A stretch of 64,000 nucleotides of DNA from Nectonema munidae (taxonomy: Eukaryota > Nematomorpha > Nectonematoida > Nectonematidae), in assembly GCA_030549495.1 (NCBI GenBank), contig JAUIRK010000894.1, positions 558,001-622,000 on the forward strand. The letters run 5' to 3'. The position numbers and the translations under genes were made by a program. The notes under the pieces are model-generated. The model ran no database searches. It was not told the DNA's origin and was given only the letters and a program-made list of their open reading frames with translations. Each line of letters opens with the position of its first letter. Position 1 is the first letter of the stretch. Shown piece after piece: positions 37,978 through 50,958 of the stretch.

Positions 37978-40900
37978 TTAATTGTTTATGGAGTTGAAGT
38001 TGCTTAGGCCTAGCGGAAAAAGGGAAGGATATATGGGGAATCGGGGAATGTAGTCGTTTTGGCGCTGATGATTGAAGCTGTTTAAGAAGTAGGGGTTGTG
38101 AGGAGTCAAAAAGGGGTGATTCAAGGTCGTTATTTGACCTTGCTCTGAAAGAATTTCCATGCCAACAGAAGTCTGTCTCTTCCACTTTGTTCTGAAAGGG
38201 TTGGCAAAATCATAAAGCATGTCAAGACTTTACACACATTTTTTATTTACGAAACTAGTAAAAGAATGTTTCAAAAAATTTTGTAGAATAAGCTCTACGA
38301 TTTGGAATTGAAAGACTTCGCCTCAGAGAGCAGTTGCCTTTAAAATGATTACTTAAATCCCGTTATTTTTGAAGCAAGATTGACAAATGTAAAGTGATTT
38401 TGAGAAAATATGAGCCTTAACTAATAAAAATATATTTAGAATGGATATCTAACACTTTAATGATAGAAAAAGAGTGATGATAAAAGTCATTTTTCAAAGA
38501 AATTTTGTTCTACACACATTGATTTACAAAAGTGAGAAGAAGAAGAAGGGTGTGATGCTTTTGTGCCATTTATTCACTTTTTTAGTGTTCATTCTTTTTC
38601 CAAATTAAATAGAGCATATCAAAATAAATAAAATGCAAAAATTCATCATCAGACTTGGGTTTGCAATTTTTGGATATGGGTGATTTCATCTCTTAAAATT
38701 TCCTTTAATTTGGGCTCATTAGTTTTACAATTTTTTGGATTTTATTCATTATAAAATTGCTAAAATAAAGTTAGGTTTATGGTTAGGGGTTTAAACATGG
38801 CACATAGAAATAGTGACATCATCATTATACCTATATAACAAATCGTAATTATATCTTTGTCTACTTCATCACAGAGAAAAAATTAATGGCCAAGATTTAG
38901 CATTGAGTATTATTATTATTTTATCTTATCAGTTGGAGAAAATCGTTTGTGCATTACCTCCTATTCTGATACCAGGTTTTCACTTGCGTATCTGTTAAGC
39001 TCAGTTTGTTCGCCAGCTCCATGCGGTCTTGAACGCTGAGGTACTTCTGGCGATCAAAAGAACTCTCCAAACTGTTTAACTGGAAGTCACTGAACGCTGT
39101 TCTCGCTTTCCTCAGCTTCTTCGCTTTTGTGGGAGGAGTTGTCCGGCTGGAAGAGATTTCATCCAGTTGCTTGTTTTCTAAATCATGAAAAATATCCAAA
39201 TGTACCACATAATAAGTAATTCAATCTTCAACGCGTAATATTTTTGCAAATTACTTACGTCACACTTTTACCGAAGGATACCGAAAGATGAGAAAAAGAA
39301 AGAAAAATATAATTATTATTTCAATATCGATTTTGGTAGTGTTTGTGGTGATTGATCAAGATAGCAAACTTGCTTTTCCTAAGAATTTTCTTCATTTTTT
39401 GCTATCAAAATTTGGTCTTTACCTCATCGAATTCCCCCTTATAAGAAAGGAAAACAAAGATTAGTGGATGAAGGGAGATGATATGCGATGATGTATTTAT
39501 TTGAATAAAAGAGTTACTCTTTTCAAGTTATTGGCATTTTTTTAACTTTTATTCATCACATATCACCAACATTTTCTTTACGGTGAAAATGCAAAATTTA
39601 AAAAAGCTTTAATTCAGATATTTTTTGATTTTGATATTTTACAACTTTGTAAAATTTGTGATGAATTCAAAAAAATTGTAAAAAATTTTTTGAATATTCC
39701 AATGAAATTAGAAAATAACACATATTGAAGCACACGCACAACAAATTTCTACATGCACACAAAAATGCACTCTCATCGACTAACATTAAATATATAGGCA
39801 GTTGAAATTTGGGGCACAGATTATAATTTTTCAATTCGGACCAAAAATTCCTGAAGTCACTCACAGTCACACCTATCCGAATTAAACTTCATAAATCTTT
39901 AATGAGCTTTGGAGGACAAGAATTATGAAGACGAATCTTCTGCCTTCATTTTCAATGGAATTAAATATAAAGGAAGACATTTTTATTTTGAGATTATAAA
40001 ACACTGAGGAAACGTAAAGCCAATAAAAAAGAATCGCAAGCACTTTTTACATAAATAATGAAAGGAACTTTTTTTTTGGAAAATTTCAAATAAAATGATA
40101 GCGAGGAAAATTATAAGGGAGGCGTAATATTTTGTTGACTTAAAAATGTTATATGATTCCATTTCCACCACGAATAAACGAGCTCACCTGGTATCACTTT
40201 TTTGAAAGCGATGATTGATTTGTTGATGAGGGTAGTGGCCTAAAATGTTTGTTGCCTCCTTTATTTTCTCACCTATGATATAATTGTAATATTTGAAATT
40301 GAGTTAAAAAAATAATTCCAAAATTTGGTCACATCACCATGAGAAAATTTGTAATTGAAATATTTCACGCTCTTTGTTGCGTATAGGTGGATAGGTTGTG
40401 CAAAGCATGAATGGGCTGTGTGTGCGTGTTTAGGTGTGAGGGGGGCCGCTTAGAAAAATGAATTTATTTGTTGAACTGTGTGTGAAGGCGATGTCGTGCG
40501 TGTTGTGTCTGTGGTGACTGCTGGTGAGGCCTTTTTCCCTTTAATGTTATTCGTTTTATGTAATTGTGGCGCTTTAAACTTTTTTGTTTGTTCCACGCAC
40601 AACAGCAAAAAGAGCGTCCCTTTCAACAAAGGTTCTGCTCTCTCTTCCGACAAATCCTCCAGAGGATTCCTTATTCTTCTTCTTCTTCTCCTCGAACTTC
40701 TACTCATTTTCATCACACTTTCAGGAGGACGAATTGAAATCATTTCACAATTTTTTTATTGTTTAAAATTTCATAAATACGTTTGTTTGCCTCTCTCTCT
40801 CTCTCTTTCTTCTTTGTAATTGAGTGCATGTTACATACACGCACACACAAACATATATACTTTACAAATGAGATGGATTCGATGTGAAATATCAAAACAT

Positions 40901-43900
40901 TACAAGCACACACACACACACACACCATTCACAGAACAAAGAGAAAGGAAAAAGTAATGATAATAATAATAATAATAATAATAATAATATATATAATTAG
41001 CAAACTTTATTAAAATATTACAAAATATATAGCATTTACTTTTTTTGCATTGTCAAAGCGTTATTAACGAATACTAACTTTAATTAAAAAAAAGTAATGG
41101 AAACAAGTTTGTAGAAGCCTGAAATTTTTGACAGATGATTTGTGTATGTGGTTGTGGCAAAATTTTCTCTTATGCCATATTCCTTGTTTTTCGGAAAAAA
41201 TTTGCCTACAGCAGGAATCGAAGAAGAATGTATTTGAGTTTTTTAATGATAGAAAGATGAAATTAGTGAATCCTGTCATGTTTGCGTCGCTTGTGTTTTA
41301 GCTACAGAGTTATTCTTATTCTTTGATTCATAAAATGGCCGAACTTTTTATAAATTCTTTTTTAATATTTTAATTTAAAATTGTCATTATTTATCTTCAT
41401 GCAATTATATTTAAAATTATACGAAAAAACGGGATCCTTAATTTTAACTAACTATAATTAACCAACTCAAATAAAAAAATTAATTAAAATGTAAGTAATT
41501 TTAAAAGCAGAATTATGAAGTGTGAATATATATTCTTTTTCTTCTAAAATCTAAATTGTTTTTTAAACTCTATTTTATTTTTTAAAGACAAAATAGAATT
41601 TAAAAAGACGATAGAGCTGAGAAAAGAAAAAATTAGATTAAAAAAGACAAAATAAAAAAAACAATTTAGAATTTAAAAAGATAATTAACAACATAAAAAA
41701 GACAATTTAGAACTAAAAATAGTATAGCTGTGTAACAAAGTGGGTATACGCAAATTATTATTAATCCGCCAACTGGACCTGGTAAAATTGGGAATGCAGA
41801 CACTGAAATATTAAACCTTTAGGCTTTGTTTTATTCACTGAAATAAAGAGAAATCCTTTTAATAACTTGTGAAATCTTGATTTTTTATAACAAATCAAAA
41901 ATAATGCCGGTCAATCAAAGTTTTTAATTGAAATATAAAAAATGAATAAATTTTTTTATAGGTTCAAAAATCTGAAATAAAGAGAAATCACATCATAAAA
42001 TTTTACAAATCTTCATTTTAGCATATTCAAAAAATTTTAATATTTTCGGCTATTTAGAAAGATAAAGCAGAATAAAATAATTATTTTATTTTTCAGTTTT
42101 TATATTTTTATAATGAATTTTTTTAATTTTCATTGCAAAGAGTTAATTTGTTGGGGAAAAGGAAAAATTAAGGATTTGAAAAGTGTTGAGAAGATTCGCT
42201 TTATGTTAGATTATTTCGGCATAAAGTCACAGCTTACATTATATACTAGAACTTATTTTTACAACTACAGTTAATCCACGGAAGAGTTTAAGTGGCACAC
42301 AAATTCAAGCAAATTTGAAAGTTTTATCAGACAAGCTTGAAAAGAAGGTATCATATAACAGGTATTTTAATATCTAATGAAAACTTGGAGTAGATACGCA
42401 GTATAAAATTTTAAATTGAAATTAAGGAAGATTATTACTAAAAAAGATTTTTGCTTGAGATAGAAATAGAATGACACAGACAAAGTAAAAATTAGACCAT
42501 TTAAAAAAGAAGAGAAACATGGAAAATATAAGAGCTTCCTTATAATTATAATAATCCAATATTCTTTTTTAAATCTTTTTCTGGATTTATTTTCTTTTCT
42601 CCCCTCACCCCCCCCCCCCCCTTCCTATAGTTAGAAAATTATTCCCGCAGTATCTGAGCATACAAACTTCATTTACACTTAGAGAAAGGAAAAAAATTTT
42701 AAGACAGGAACAATACCTATTTTTATAAAACTTTAATAAGGCTTCATATATCATTATTAAAGAAATTCTTAAAATTATTTATATATTTTTTCTCTTCCCA
42801 TATTCTTTTTATACATTTTGATGTTATCTATTCAAGATAAGATAAGAGAATTGAAATAATTGAATATCAAAGTTGTAGTTATTTTAATTTGGCAATCATT
42901 AAAACTTTTATGAAGTGTAAAAATTTTTAATAAAGTATTTAATTTTGAACGCGTTATATTGAGTTTTTCAAAAAATGATTAAAATTGGCATGTGTGTTTG
43001 TCCAATATTTTTGAAAAATAATCATACGGCATGAGACCCTAGAATATAATAAAGTAATTAATTTACTAATTAACTTACCTAATTTACTAATTAATTAAAC
43101 TAGTCGGTATTAACTAAAATGATCTATTTTTGATTCATATATATTTTTCATATTTTCGTAAGCAAAATCTCATCAGTGCCTTTTATTCAAAGGAAATTAA
43201 TAATCTTCTTTGTGTTTTTCTTCATCTTATGTTTCTCTGACTTGAAATATGAAACCTACCATACTATGTTCAACAAAATAAATAAGTAAACTTAATTACA
43301 AAGGCCCGTTCACACTAGATTAACGGATTTAGTAGCATTCTTCCCAAATGTAACGCTCAAAAACTCTTCTCTTAATAGAATTAAATAGAGATCACTTAAG
43401 TCTTCGCCGTTCTCTTCGGGAATGGATGCCAAATGGATTAAAACAAGGTTTCCTTTGGAACATTGGTTCGGTTAATATCTATTAATTTTTTTCCCACTTT
43501 CGTTTTAAATAGGCAAAATTGGAAGCTGAAAATTTCATGAATCCAAATGTCTTCACTTTCACCGAACTAATTAATAATGAAACATTTATGAAGTGAGTGA
43601 GTCAAGTGTTCTTCTTTCCATTATGATACACACACACACACACGTGAAATAAAAGAAAAGTATTTTTCATTAGGAAAAGCAATTATTCATTATTAATGAT
43701 GCAGAGATCATGTCAAATCCTTAATTCGCATATGCTCCTACTAAATTATTAACACTTTTAATCAGCCACAGGCAGGCAGGCACAGATTTCGAGGTGTGAT
43801 GAAGAGAGCGCTACTCAAATTTCATCCAGACCTTTCTCCTCTCCTCTCCTCCCGTACACACACACACGCACGCACGCGCATACACAACAAATATGATATA

Positions 43901-46790
43901 ATTAATTCATTAAAGGCAGCCATTTTTTCATTTTTTTTTATTATTGAGAGTAGGCAGGCAGGCAGTCTCCTTCTCGCCTCGCACTCATCACCACTTCTCA
44001 CATCCACAAATGATGTCTTTGTTGTGGCGATGGCCATGGTCGTGTCACCATTTTTCCTCTCCCTCATCAAATTCACCTTTTTTGCATGCATACTAACTAG
44101 AATGTATCATGCATAATAATAATAATAATCCAACAAATTTCAAAACAAAAAATATCAATTCACGCAATAAATCATGCAGATAAAAAAAAGTTTTTTTTGA
44201 GTAGAGATGTGAAAAATGGATCAATCTTTGGTCAAGAGATGTGACGAATATGGGAAAAAAAGTTTGAAAGAAAAACGCTATATCTTATCTTATTTCTATC
44301 TTTTTTTTCTCTTTTTTTAATTGAAGGTTTGGTTGAAAGAAGCCAAAGTAGAATCGAAAAAAAATAATAAAATTGAATACAAAAAAGATGACCATAGTAT
44401 CTAACAAAATATTTTTTACATACCAATTTTATTAGTATAGTGTTTCTAAAATGTTCATAATACATACAGAGGTGTAAAAGTGGTGGCACAGGGGGCAAGC
44501 CGCATAAACTTCTTCAACACTCATTTTTTTGCCAAATTGGTATTTGCCATTTTATAATGATTTTTTTTTGCTTTACAACTTATAATTATTTTTATTCACT
44601 AAGTTTATATATAAAGTTCTAAATTGTCTTTTGTCAAATCTAAATAGTCTTTTTTCAATTCTAATTTGTCTTTTTTAAGTCCTAAATTCTCTTCTAGAAA
44701 GAGTGTTTAGAATTTAAAAAAGACATTCTAGAACTTAAAAAAGACTATTTAGATTTGAAAAATAACAATCTAGATTTGAAAAATGACAATTTATAACAAA
44801 ATTGAAAAATGGCAGTTTAGAACTAAAAAAAGATTGTATATTTAAATATTTTTTAGTTTCAACAAAAAATATATGTTTATATTCTTGCATTCAAACAAAT
44901 TTAAAACCAACGTCATGTTATATTAATATGCTCAAAAGGGCCGTGGAGTGCCAACGGCTCCTTTAAAATCTGTGAAAAATATTCGGAAAAAAATGAAAAA
45001 TACGCCCTTTATATCTCTGAAAAATAAAAAAATATTACTTTTATTTACAATTTATATCCCATTATTCGTAGTAGTAGTAATAGTAGTAGTAGTAGTAGTA
45101 TTAACTATAAAAAAGAATTAAAATAGATAATTGATATAAGAGAACACTTTATTTTACTAAGTGTTCTTTTATAATAATTCTTTATTTAAATTCCTTTTTA
45201 TCATGGGCCCATCTGTCAACACCATATTAACTATATAAATAGTAAATAAATATTTTATTATCTAATTTAGTGTGCAAATAGCAATATCACCACTTATTGG
45301 TTAACTCGGGGCTCTTTTCACTAAAATTTGTATAAATAACTAATGAAAGTGTAAGCTAATTTGTTAAATCAGGTATTTAGACAGTTAGTCAGTAAATTTT
45401 TTTTTATTTATTTCTTTTAATTATAACAAAATTGATTTTTGCGTAGATAACCTATTGCTAGAACAAAAAATGGAGAATATACGCCTTCAAACTTCTTTCT
45501 ACCTGATAATCTTAGATCCGATTCTGTACTTAGTTTCGCGATTAACTAGTTTGTTGGTGTTCGTTTGTTAGTGCAAATTTCCAAGTAATTAAAAAAACAC
45601 TGAAACTAGTGGAAATTTACTTAGAAAATTGTTTTTTAAAGTAATTGAATTTTTTTAAAAAAAAACTATGATGTCGTCAGTGTAGTAAAGATTGAAAAAT
45701 TGAGTTAGTCTAATGTATTGTGCATATCAAAAAAAAAGTCCATGAAAGACAACTGTTAAATTAAATAAAGAAAAAGAATTTGTTTTAATAATACTAAGTA
45801 ACAAAAAGATATTGTTACCAAAACCAAAACCTACTGAAGAAAACATGATAAGTATAATCCAGCAACGTATTTTGCAGGTGGCATGAAGCTGCTTGCTACA
45901 ACCCATCCATTCCCTCCCACTCTCTTTAGTTAAATTTGTGCGCTGATTGGATGAAGGTCAAATCTCATAAAAGACGCATATTTCAAATGTTCTATAGGGC
46001 ATTAATTAATTGTATAAAGAAAAAATCAAGTGACTTTGATAAAGAAATTTCTTTAAAATGTCAAAAGAGAGCTACATGCCATTTGGGTCAAAGAATTGAC
46101 CTCAAACTTTAAAAAAAATTACAAGTCTAAACCACTGTAAAAAACTGTGTACTATTGTAAAAAAATCAATAAACGTGTTCTTATTTTTATCTGTGGGCAA
46201 ATTTAACTCAATTGACTTTTAAGTGTACTTAAATATAACGGTTAAAATTTGTGTCTCCTTCATCGACACTTCAAAATATTCCATTTCTCCATCCTCTACA
46301 GTTAGAACATTATAAATACACTTTTATTTGAGTAATGATTGAGGTGAGCTGTGGTTAAAGATCTAAAGATCCTCAGTCTTTACGTAAATCATCGTTTTAG
46401 AAAATTTCGTTTCCCTTTCATTTTTGTAAAATGCAGATTTTATTAATTTTAGGTAATCATAGATAATATAAATAATTTTTGTATATGATCTCATGGTTCA
46501 AAAATTTGACGAAATATCTTTTATAGAAATTAAAAATATAACGGGAAGTAAAAATGATATATAAGTACAAATATTTTACCTTCGTCACTTTCTTCTGAAG
46601 ACAAGGAAGAATCCCTGGATTCAACAGAATTTTTCATCTTATCCTCTAAGATGTCTGTAATTGAAAAGCCTTTACTCATGGTAGATTTTGATTTGGAAAT
46701 GGGAGGAGAAGCATTTTTAAAAGGATCGCAAGAATCTGTAGTATTTTTAACGTCTTCATTCTTTTTACAAAGGACATCGGGATATTCCAT
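37978..46790 (-). CDS. BARHL: BarH-like homeobox transcription factor, complete, three exons
   Basis: Exons on the minus strand: 46790-46580, 39177-38958 and 38191-37978. Donor GAAG|gtaaaa joins acceptor gatttag|AAAAC (phase 1, giving GAA). Donor AGGAG|gtaatg joins acceptor ctttcag|AACAAAG (phase 2, giving AGA). The product is 214 residues. Residues 42-48 (FSITDIL) are an eh1/FIL-type motif that in Bar proteins recruits Groucho. EISSSR..PP..KK just before the homeodomain matches BARHL proteins. The homeodomain spans residues 92-151 ([44 protein letters not shown]). It has Tyr at position 49, the Bar-class hallmark, and Gln50/Asn51. After it, [11 protein letters not shown] parallels VGLELLAEAG. 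The protein is shorter than fly BarH1/H2 (over 500) and vertebrate BARHL (about 330). Expected role: nuclear DNA-binding repressor in neural and sensory development. Intron 1 is 7.4 kb and intron 2 is 766 bp. Confidence 0.93.
41530..41725. mobile_element. Palindromic motif-array element, copy 2, decayed
   Basis: TTCTAAAATCTAAATTGTTTTTTAAAC on the left. The right has repeated AATTTAAAAAGAC, AAAAAAGACAAAAT and AAAAAAGACAATTTAGAAC. Same motif set as 36149 and 44612, with a less regular centre. Confidence 0.5.
44612..44842. mobile_element. Palindromic motif-array element, copy 3
   Basis: The left arm has four or five units of the TTCTAAATTGTCTTTTTT type. The centre is TAGAAAGAGTGTTT, matching 36149-36357. 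The right arm has TTAAAAAAGACATTCTAGAA, AAAAAAGACTATTTAGA and so on, ending TTTAGAACT opposite the left AGTTCTAAA. No ORF. Inserted in BarH intron 1. Confidence 0.65.
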
Positions 46791-48910
46791 TTTTAATATG
46801 TTGCAAATTAATTAAACTTTGGTAAGTAAAGAGCTAATATTGACAAAATACTAAAGTGAACACTTATCAAAAAGATTTAGGAATATCATAAAATAAGTAT
46901 TGCATATTAATTGTGATTGACAGGTGAAGAGCGAATCAACGCATAGCAAAAAAAGATTGACAGTTATGCAATAACTTAATAATAAAGATGACAATAAAAG
47001 GTTATACAACAGAAGCAGTAAGCTAATTTCCTATAAACTAATTTAATGTAATCATCTTCCTAGCAATAAAATGGAAAAAATATTAAATATGTTAAGTGTG
47101 TGTGTGTGTGTTTGTGTGCTCGCTCTTTCCTGCTAATTGATTGCATGATGATGTAGTTGGCGGCCCCCTATTCGAGGCGGCTTTCTTCCACTGTTGTTCA
47201 TCCTCAATTATGACATTCATCATCAGTAGGATACAACGATCATGCTATCATCACAAACAAAAAAGGCATTCATTAGCCCATACCTGCCTGCCTACCTACC
47301 TTTAACAAGAGTATATATATAAATGTTTGTATACCAACGTAGAAGAATTGAAAAAGGAATTCAAAGAAGAAAGATAGGATGATCATGGAGCAATTCTATG
47401 AATCATGTAATCCTTAATGAAGATCGTGATAAATGATGCATTGATTCTTCAATTCAAAATACTTTTCCTTTTTATCATTGACTGCATTCTTTGAAAATAG
47501 TATTTATCAAAACACACCTAAATAAATTTGAATGCATAATGAGATATAAAAATTAAGCACTTCTATATACCAGATATGCGCAATTAATCATATTTCATTC
47601 ACTGCACGAAAAAAGGATGTTGTTCATATATTCTGGCAGCACAAAGGATATTTCAGTTTATCATCCTCTTCATTGATCGAATTAAACTTTTGTGTACTTA
47701 AACAAACTATTGCTCTTTACAATTTCTTAATTACCCGATTGATTTTTACTTAGCTTACCTGCATATTGCCGTCTTCTCCATTATAATGAGAAGGACGCTT
47801 TAATTGGCATATGATGTCTGTGTGTGTTGCGTGGTATTGTATAATGCTATACAATGATATAAGCATATTCACGTTAACAATGATAACAAAATGTAAATCC
47901 AATTTTGATCGTATTCATAAAATTAATTTGTCGAATTGATCTTTCCCATTATTTATCATCAACAACTTCATTTTGCGTTATTTCCTTCTCTTTGCTATTG
48001 TATATATTATAGTTCAGTTTTTTATGGAATTCCCGGGGGTAGGCAACCAGAAATTTTTCAACAGGCCAGCGAAGGTAGGATGCATACAATGGAGGGCGCA
48101 ACCGGGGGGGGGGGGGGTGTATGTTATAACTTTTTAATTAAATTTCAAATGAAAATTCTTTCCTTTCAAAAGTGGAAAGTTGCCAATTATTTTGGACAAT
48201 GTGATAATATTCTAAAATATGATTAAAGGTAAAATTATATATTGGAATGAAAAATGAACTGTATGTAATACCATATAACATATACTTATGATGTGTATGT
48301 TTCACATACTTTTCAAGATCTTTTTGTTGTTTCCTACTGTCTTGTCAGACCATTTATATAGGTTAGAAGATCTTAATGTAAATATGTTAACTGAAAATTT
48401 TGATTAATTTTTTTATTTTAAAATATCCCAAAAGAAAATTTTTTACCCTTATTTGACTTCAAGGATGAATTCCTGGGATCGCACTATGATATGGCCACTC
48501 ATAAGAATAAAATATCCTACTTATAAGACTTAAACCGTTACAATATTTCTTTTTTACTTTACGATTTCCTTCAAATTACACCATATTTTTGGATATTTTT
48601 TTGGGTTTTAGCCTTTTATTTTCAGATTGATTAATTGATATTTCTGTCTAATTGAAATAATCTTCATTTTATTTCACTTTTTTGATAAAAATTTGTATTT
48701 TTTGTATATAAATGCATAATACTTTGAAAATGTTGATTTTAATTAACCAAAATTTTAAAATGTCCATTTTGTTAACTTTTTTACTAATAATAATGGTACG
48801 CTTTTCTTTTTCAACGTGTAAATTTATACAAAGAGAAAAACAGATACTCAATTATCGAAAGTCAGTAAGGGGCAGCACAGTCAGAGGTGCCCCATCCAAC
48901 ATATCATAAA
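46791..48910. other. Upstream flank of BarH: putative promoter/regulatory region
   Basis: No coding sequence recognised. The part at 47090-47480 is less AT-rich, non-repetitive apart from (GT)n, and lies 0.3-0.7 kb upstream of the BarH start codon, so the promoter probably falls here. A G14 tract sits at 48104-48117. A transcription start was not identified. Confidence 0.35.
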
Positions 48911-48962
48911 CCCTTAAACAGGATATTTTTGGGACACTACTGTCCCATTGTGCCTGATAGGG
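48911..48962. mobile_element. Miniature palindrome with piggyBac-like CCCT ends
   Basis: The left arm CCCTTAAACAGG..TTGGGACA faces the right arm, reverse-complemented, CCCTATCAGGCACAATGGGACA. The flanks are TAAA on the left and TTAA on the right, close to the TTAA that piggyBac elements duplicate. About 52 bp in all. The relation to piggyBac is inferred from ends only. Confidence 0.35.
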
Positions 48963-50759
48963 TTAAGAGCCAGTTTTATATATCAAATAAAGTAGTGTCA
49001 TCCGTGCGCTCTTTGTGGGATCAAATGAATTAAATAAAGGCCATTTAAAAGTAATAAGTCAATCTGAGCATTCAATATTTTGTGTGAGCTTTATACTTAG
49101 CATAATAATAGGAGAAGGAGTCTGGCTATTTAAATCACCAATCTCAATTGCTCGGATTTGCGTGATTGCGAGTGCTTAATCACTATTTGAATAAATTGAT
49201 AAACTGTTCCTTTAGCCAGAGCATCGAATTGAAATATCATTTCATTTAAATATCAACTTCCTCCTTTCAGGAGATGTAACAACCTGCAATTTCAAAATTT
49301 GCATGCAAAAAGTGAGTGAACTTACCATCCTCCACACTTTGTTTGTGCCCGCGCATACAAGCACTGCCTTTCTGTCAATCATTCGTATGCATCTTTTAAT
49401 TCGCCGTAATTACTTTATCCGATATTAATAAAATAATAATAATAAAAATAATTGGTCAAAAGGAATGTAAATGAAAAGTAATAAAACTGATTTTATACAT
49501 AAGTAAACGCATATAGAGTGCCTCAATATATAGCAGAAAATCTCTATTTAAAAATTTCTGATTGCGTCTTTTTCTCTATATAAAATCAATTAACAAGTAG
49601 TTGCTATAGATGATAGACTTTCGTAAAGATTTTGGCTTTGATGGCGAAATTCTCTCAAAAATCAGGCTAGCCTATTACATTTTTGTCCTACAGATTGGGT
49701 TTTTCGTTTATCTATTCTAAATAAAAAATATTAGATTACAGTCAAATTTGTCAAAACCGAAACTATAGTTGGAACAAACAATTTTTTCGTGTTTAGCCGA
49801 TTTTTCCGTTTTTACAAAATACCCGGAATGTGGGATAATTTTTGTTTAAGGCTTTGAATCTCTAATGTGCTAAGAAACGCTACCACAACAAATAAATTCG
49901 TTAAGTTATATTTTTCTATTTTCAAAATAGTTTCTCTTTTAAAGACTGCAAATATTCTCACTCATGTGAACAAATTAGGATTCTCATACCACATGTGGTA
50001 AGTCAACATTTATACGCCTCTTTGCAGAACAACATTTGTTATAAAAACATCATTAGCGCTATACCCTTTCTTATTTTTCCTTTGATTACACATTTTCCCA
50101 AGATTAGGATCATTCTTTCAAAAATTTCATTCTGTCTTGGGCATCATTCTTTAAAAAATTCGATAAAGTAAGCACAGAACTTACTATTTTTGAAAATATT
50201 ATTATTGTTTAACTTTTTCCCATTTCATCTATAAAACAACAAAATGCTGACTTATTTTACTTAATTCTTTTATCTGTGAATTGCTTAATAATGAAAAATT
50301 TCGTCCACAGTTATTTGCCTTTAATTTTACCACTTTACATTTTAGTTTTTCTGATACTCTTTCATAAAGCTTAAATATATGTTCTAACATTTCTTATTAT
50401 TCAACCAAAGTTGTATCAATCTGAAATGCCACTTTACTTCTTAATAACAGAACTATTTAAACACTTTTCCAATCATTAAGTACAACTTCTGTCGTTCATA
50501 TCAATTTAAATAGCTTTCATCTACTTTTAGTTATATTTAAGCGCCAATACTTATTTGAATATCCTCTATACTTATCTGAATCGATGGCCATCTCCTGATT
50601 TTAGCTGAGTAAAATTAAAAAACTAGGAAGTAAACTAAGTATTTTCACTTACAAACAAACTATATGTTACTAAATTTCATTATTTTATTATATTTACAAT
50701 CTTTTTTTTAAGAAACAAGTGTAAAAATTCGTATGCATAATTTTTGCCAACAGACACAA
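48963..50759. other. Gene-free stretch
   Basis: No gene recognised. The block 49050-49420 is less AT-rich, contains homeodomain-type TAATTA and TGTCAATCA words and lacks repeats, so it is a candidate regulatory block. The remainder is plain AT-rich DNA. Confidence 0.35.
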
Positions 50760-50767
50760 AATATTTT

Positions 50768-50950
50768 GGGTCTTTTCGTTTAGACGGCCACATCAAGTAA
50801 TCACCATTTCGTCTGCCTTTTATAGTTATGTCCTGGTTGCTATAATATTAATAACTATAATTAATATATTATTAATAAATAAATATAATTAACTATAAAA
50901 GGCAGACGAAATGGTGATTACTTGATGTGGCCGTCTAAACGAAAAGACCC
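50768..50950. mobile_element. Perfect foldback (palindromic) MITE with 8-bp target duplication
   Basis: The arms 50768-50828 and 50890-50950 are exact reverse complements over 61 bp, starting GGGTCTTTTCGTTTAGACGG, with a 61-bp AT-rich spacer. AATATTTT occurs on both sides (50760-50767 and 50951-50958), so an 8-bp target-site duplication is clear. It has no ORF and must use a transposase supplied elsewhere. The 8-bp duplication fits hAT or P-like enzymes, but the ends do not show the hAT CAGGG start. Perfect arms and flanks imply a recent insertion. Confidence 0.85.
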
Positions 50951-50958
50951 AATATTTT

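Larger units (their letters stand above)
39178..46579 (-). other. BarH intron 1, contents
   Basis: Holds two motif-array elements (about 41530-41725 and 44612-44842), a C14 tract, (AAT)n, (CA)n and (TAG)n microsatellites, and pyrimidine-rich tracts near 40660-40810. The parts 39240-40570 and 43290-44130 are less AT-rich and lack repeats. In homeobox genes such blocks are often enhancers, but that is an inference. No further exon was found. Confidence 0.4.

Noticed and set aside
37580-38185. 201-codon minus-strand frame over the BarH last exon
   Set aside because: It is the wrong frame of the homeobox exon; the correct frame gives [10 protein letters not shown] and stops at 37978.
40450-40743. 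Minus-strand frame with an Arg-rich run in BarH intron 1
   Set aside because: The Arg run comes from a TTCTTC-type simple repeat, and the BarH protein closes in phase without it.
43796-44116. Frames over the CT/CA-rich block as coding
   Set aside because: They are created by simple repeats on both strands.
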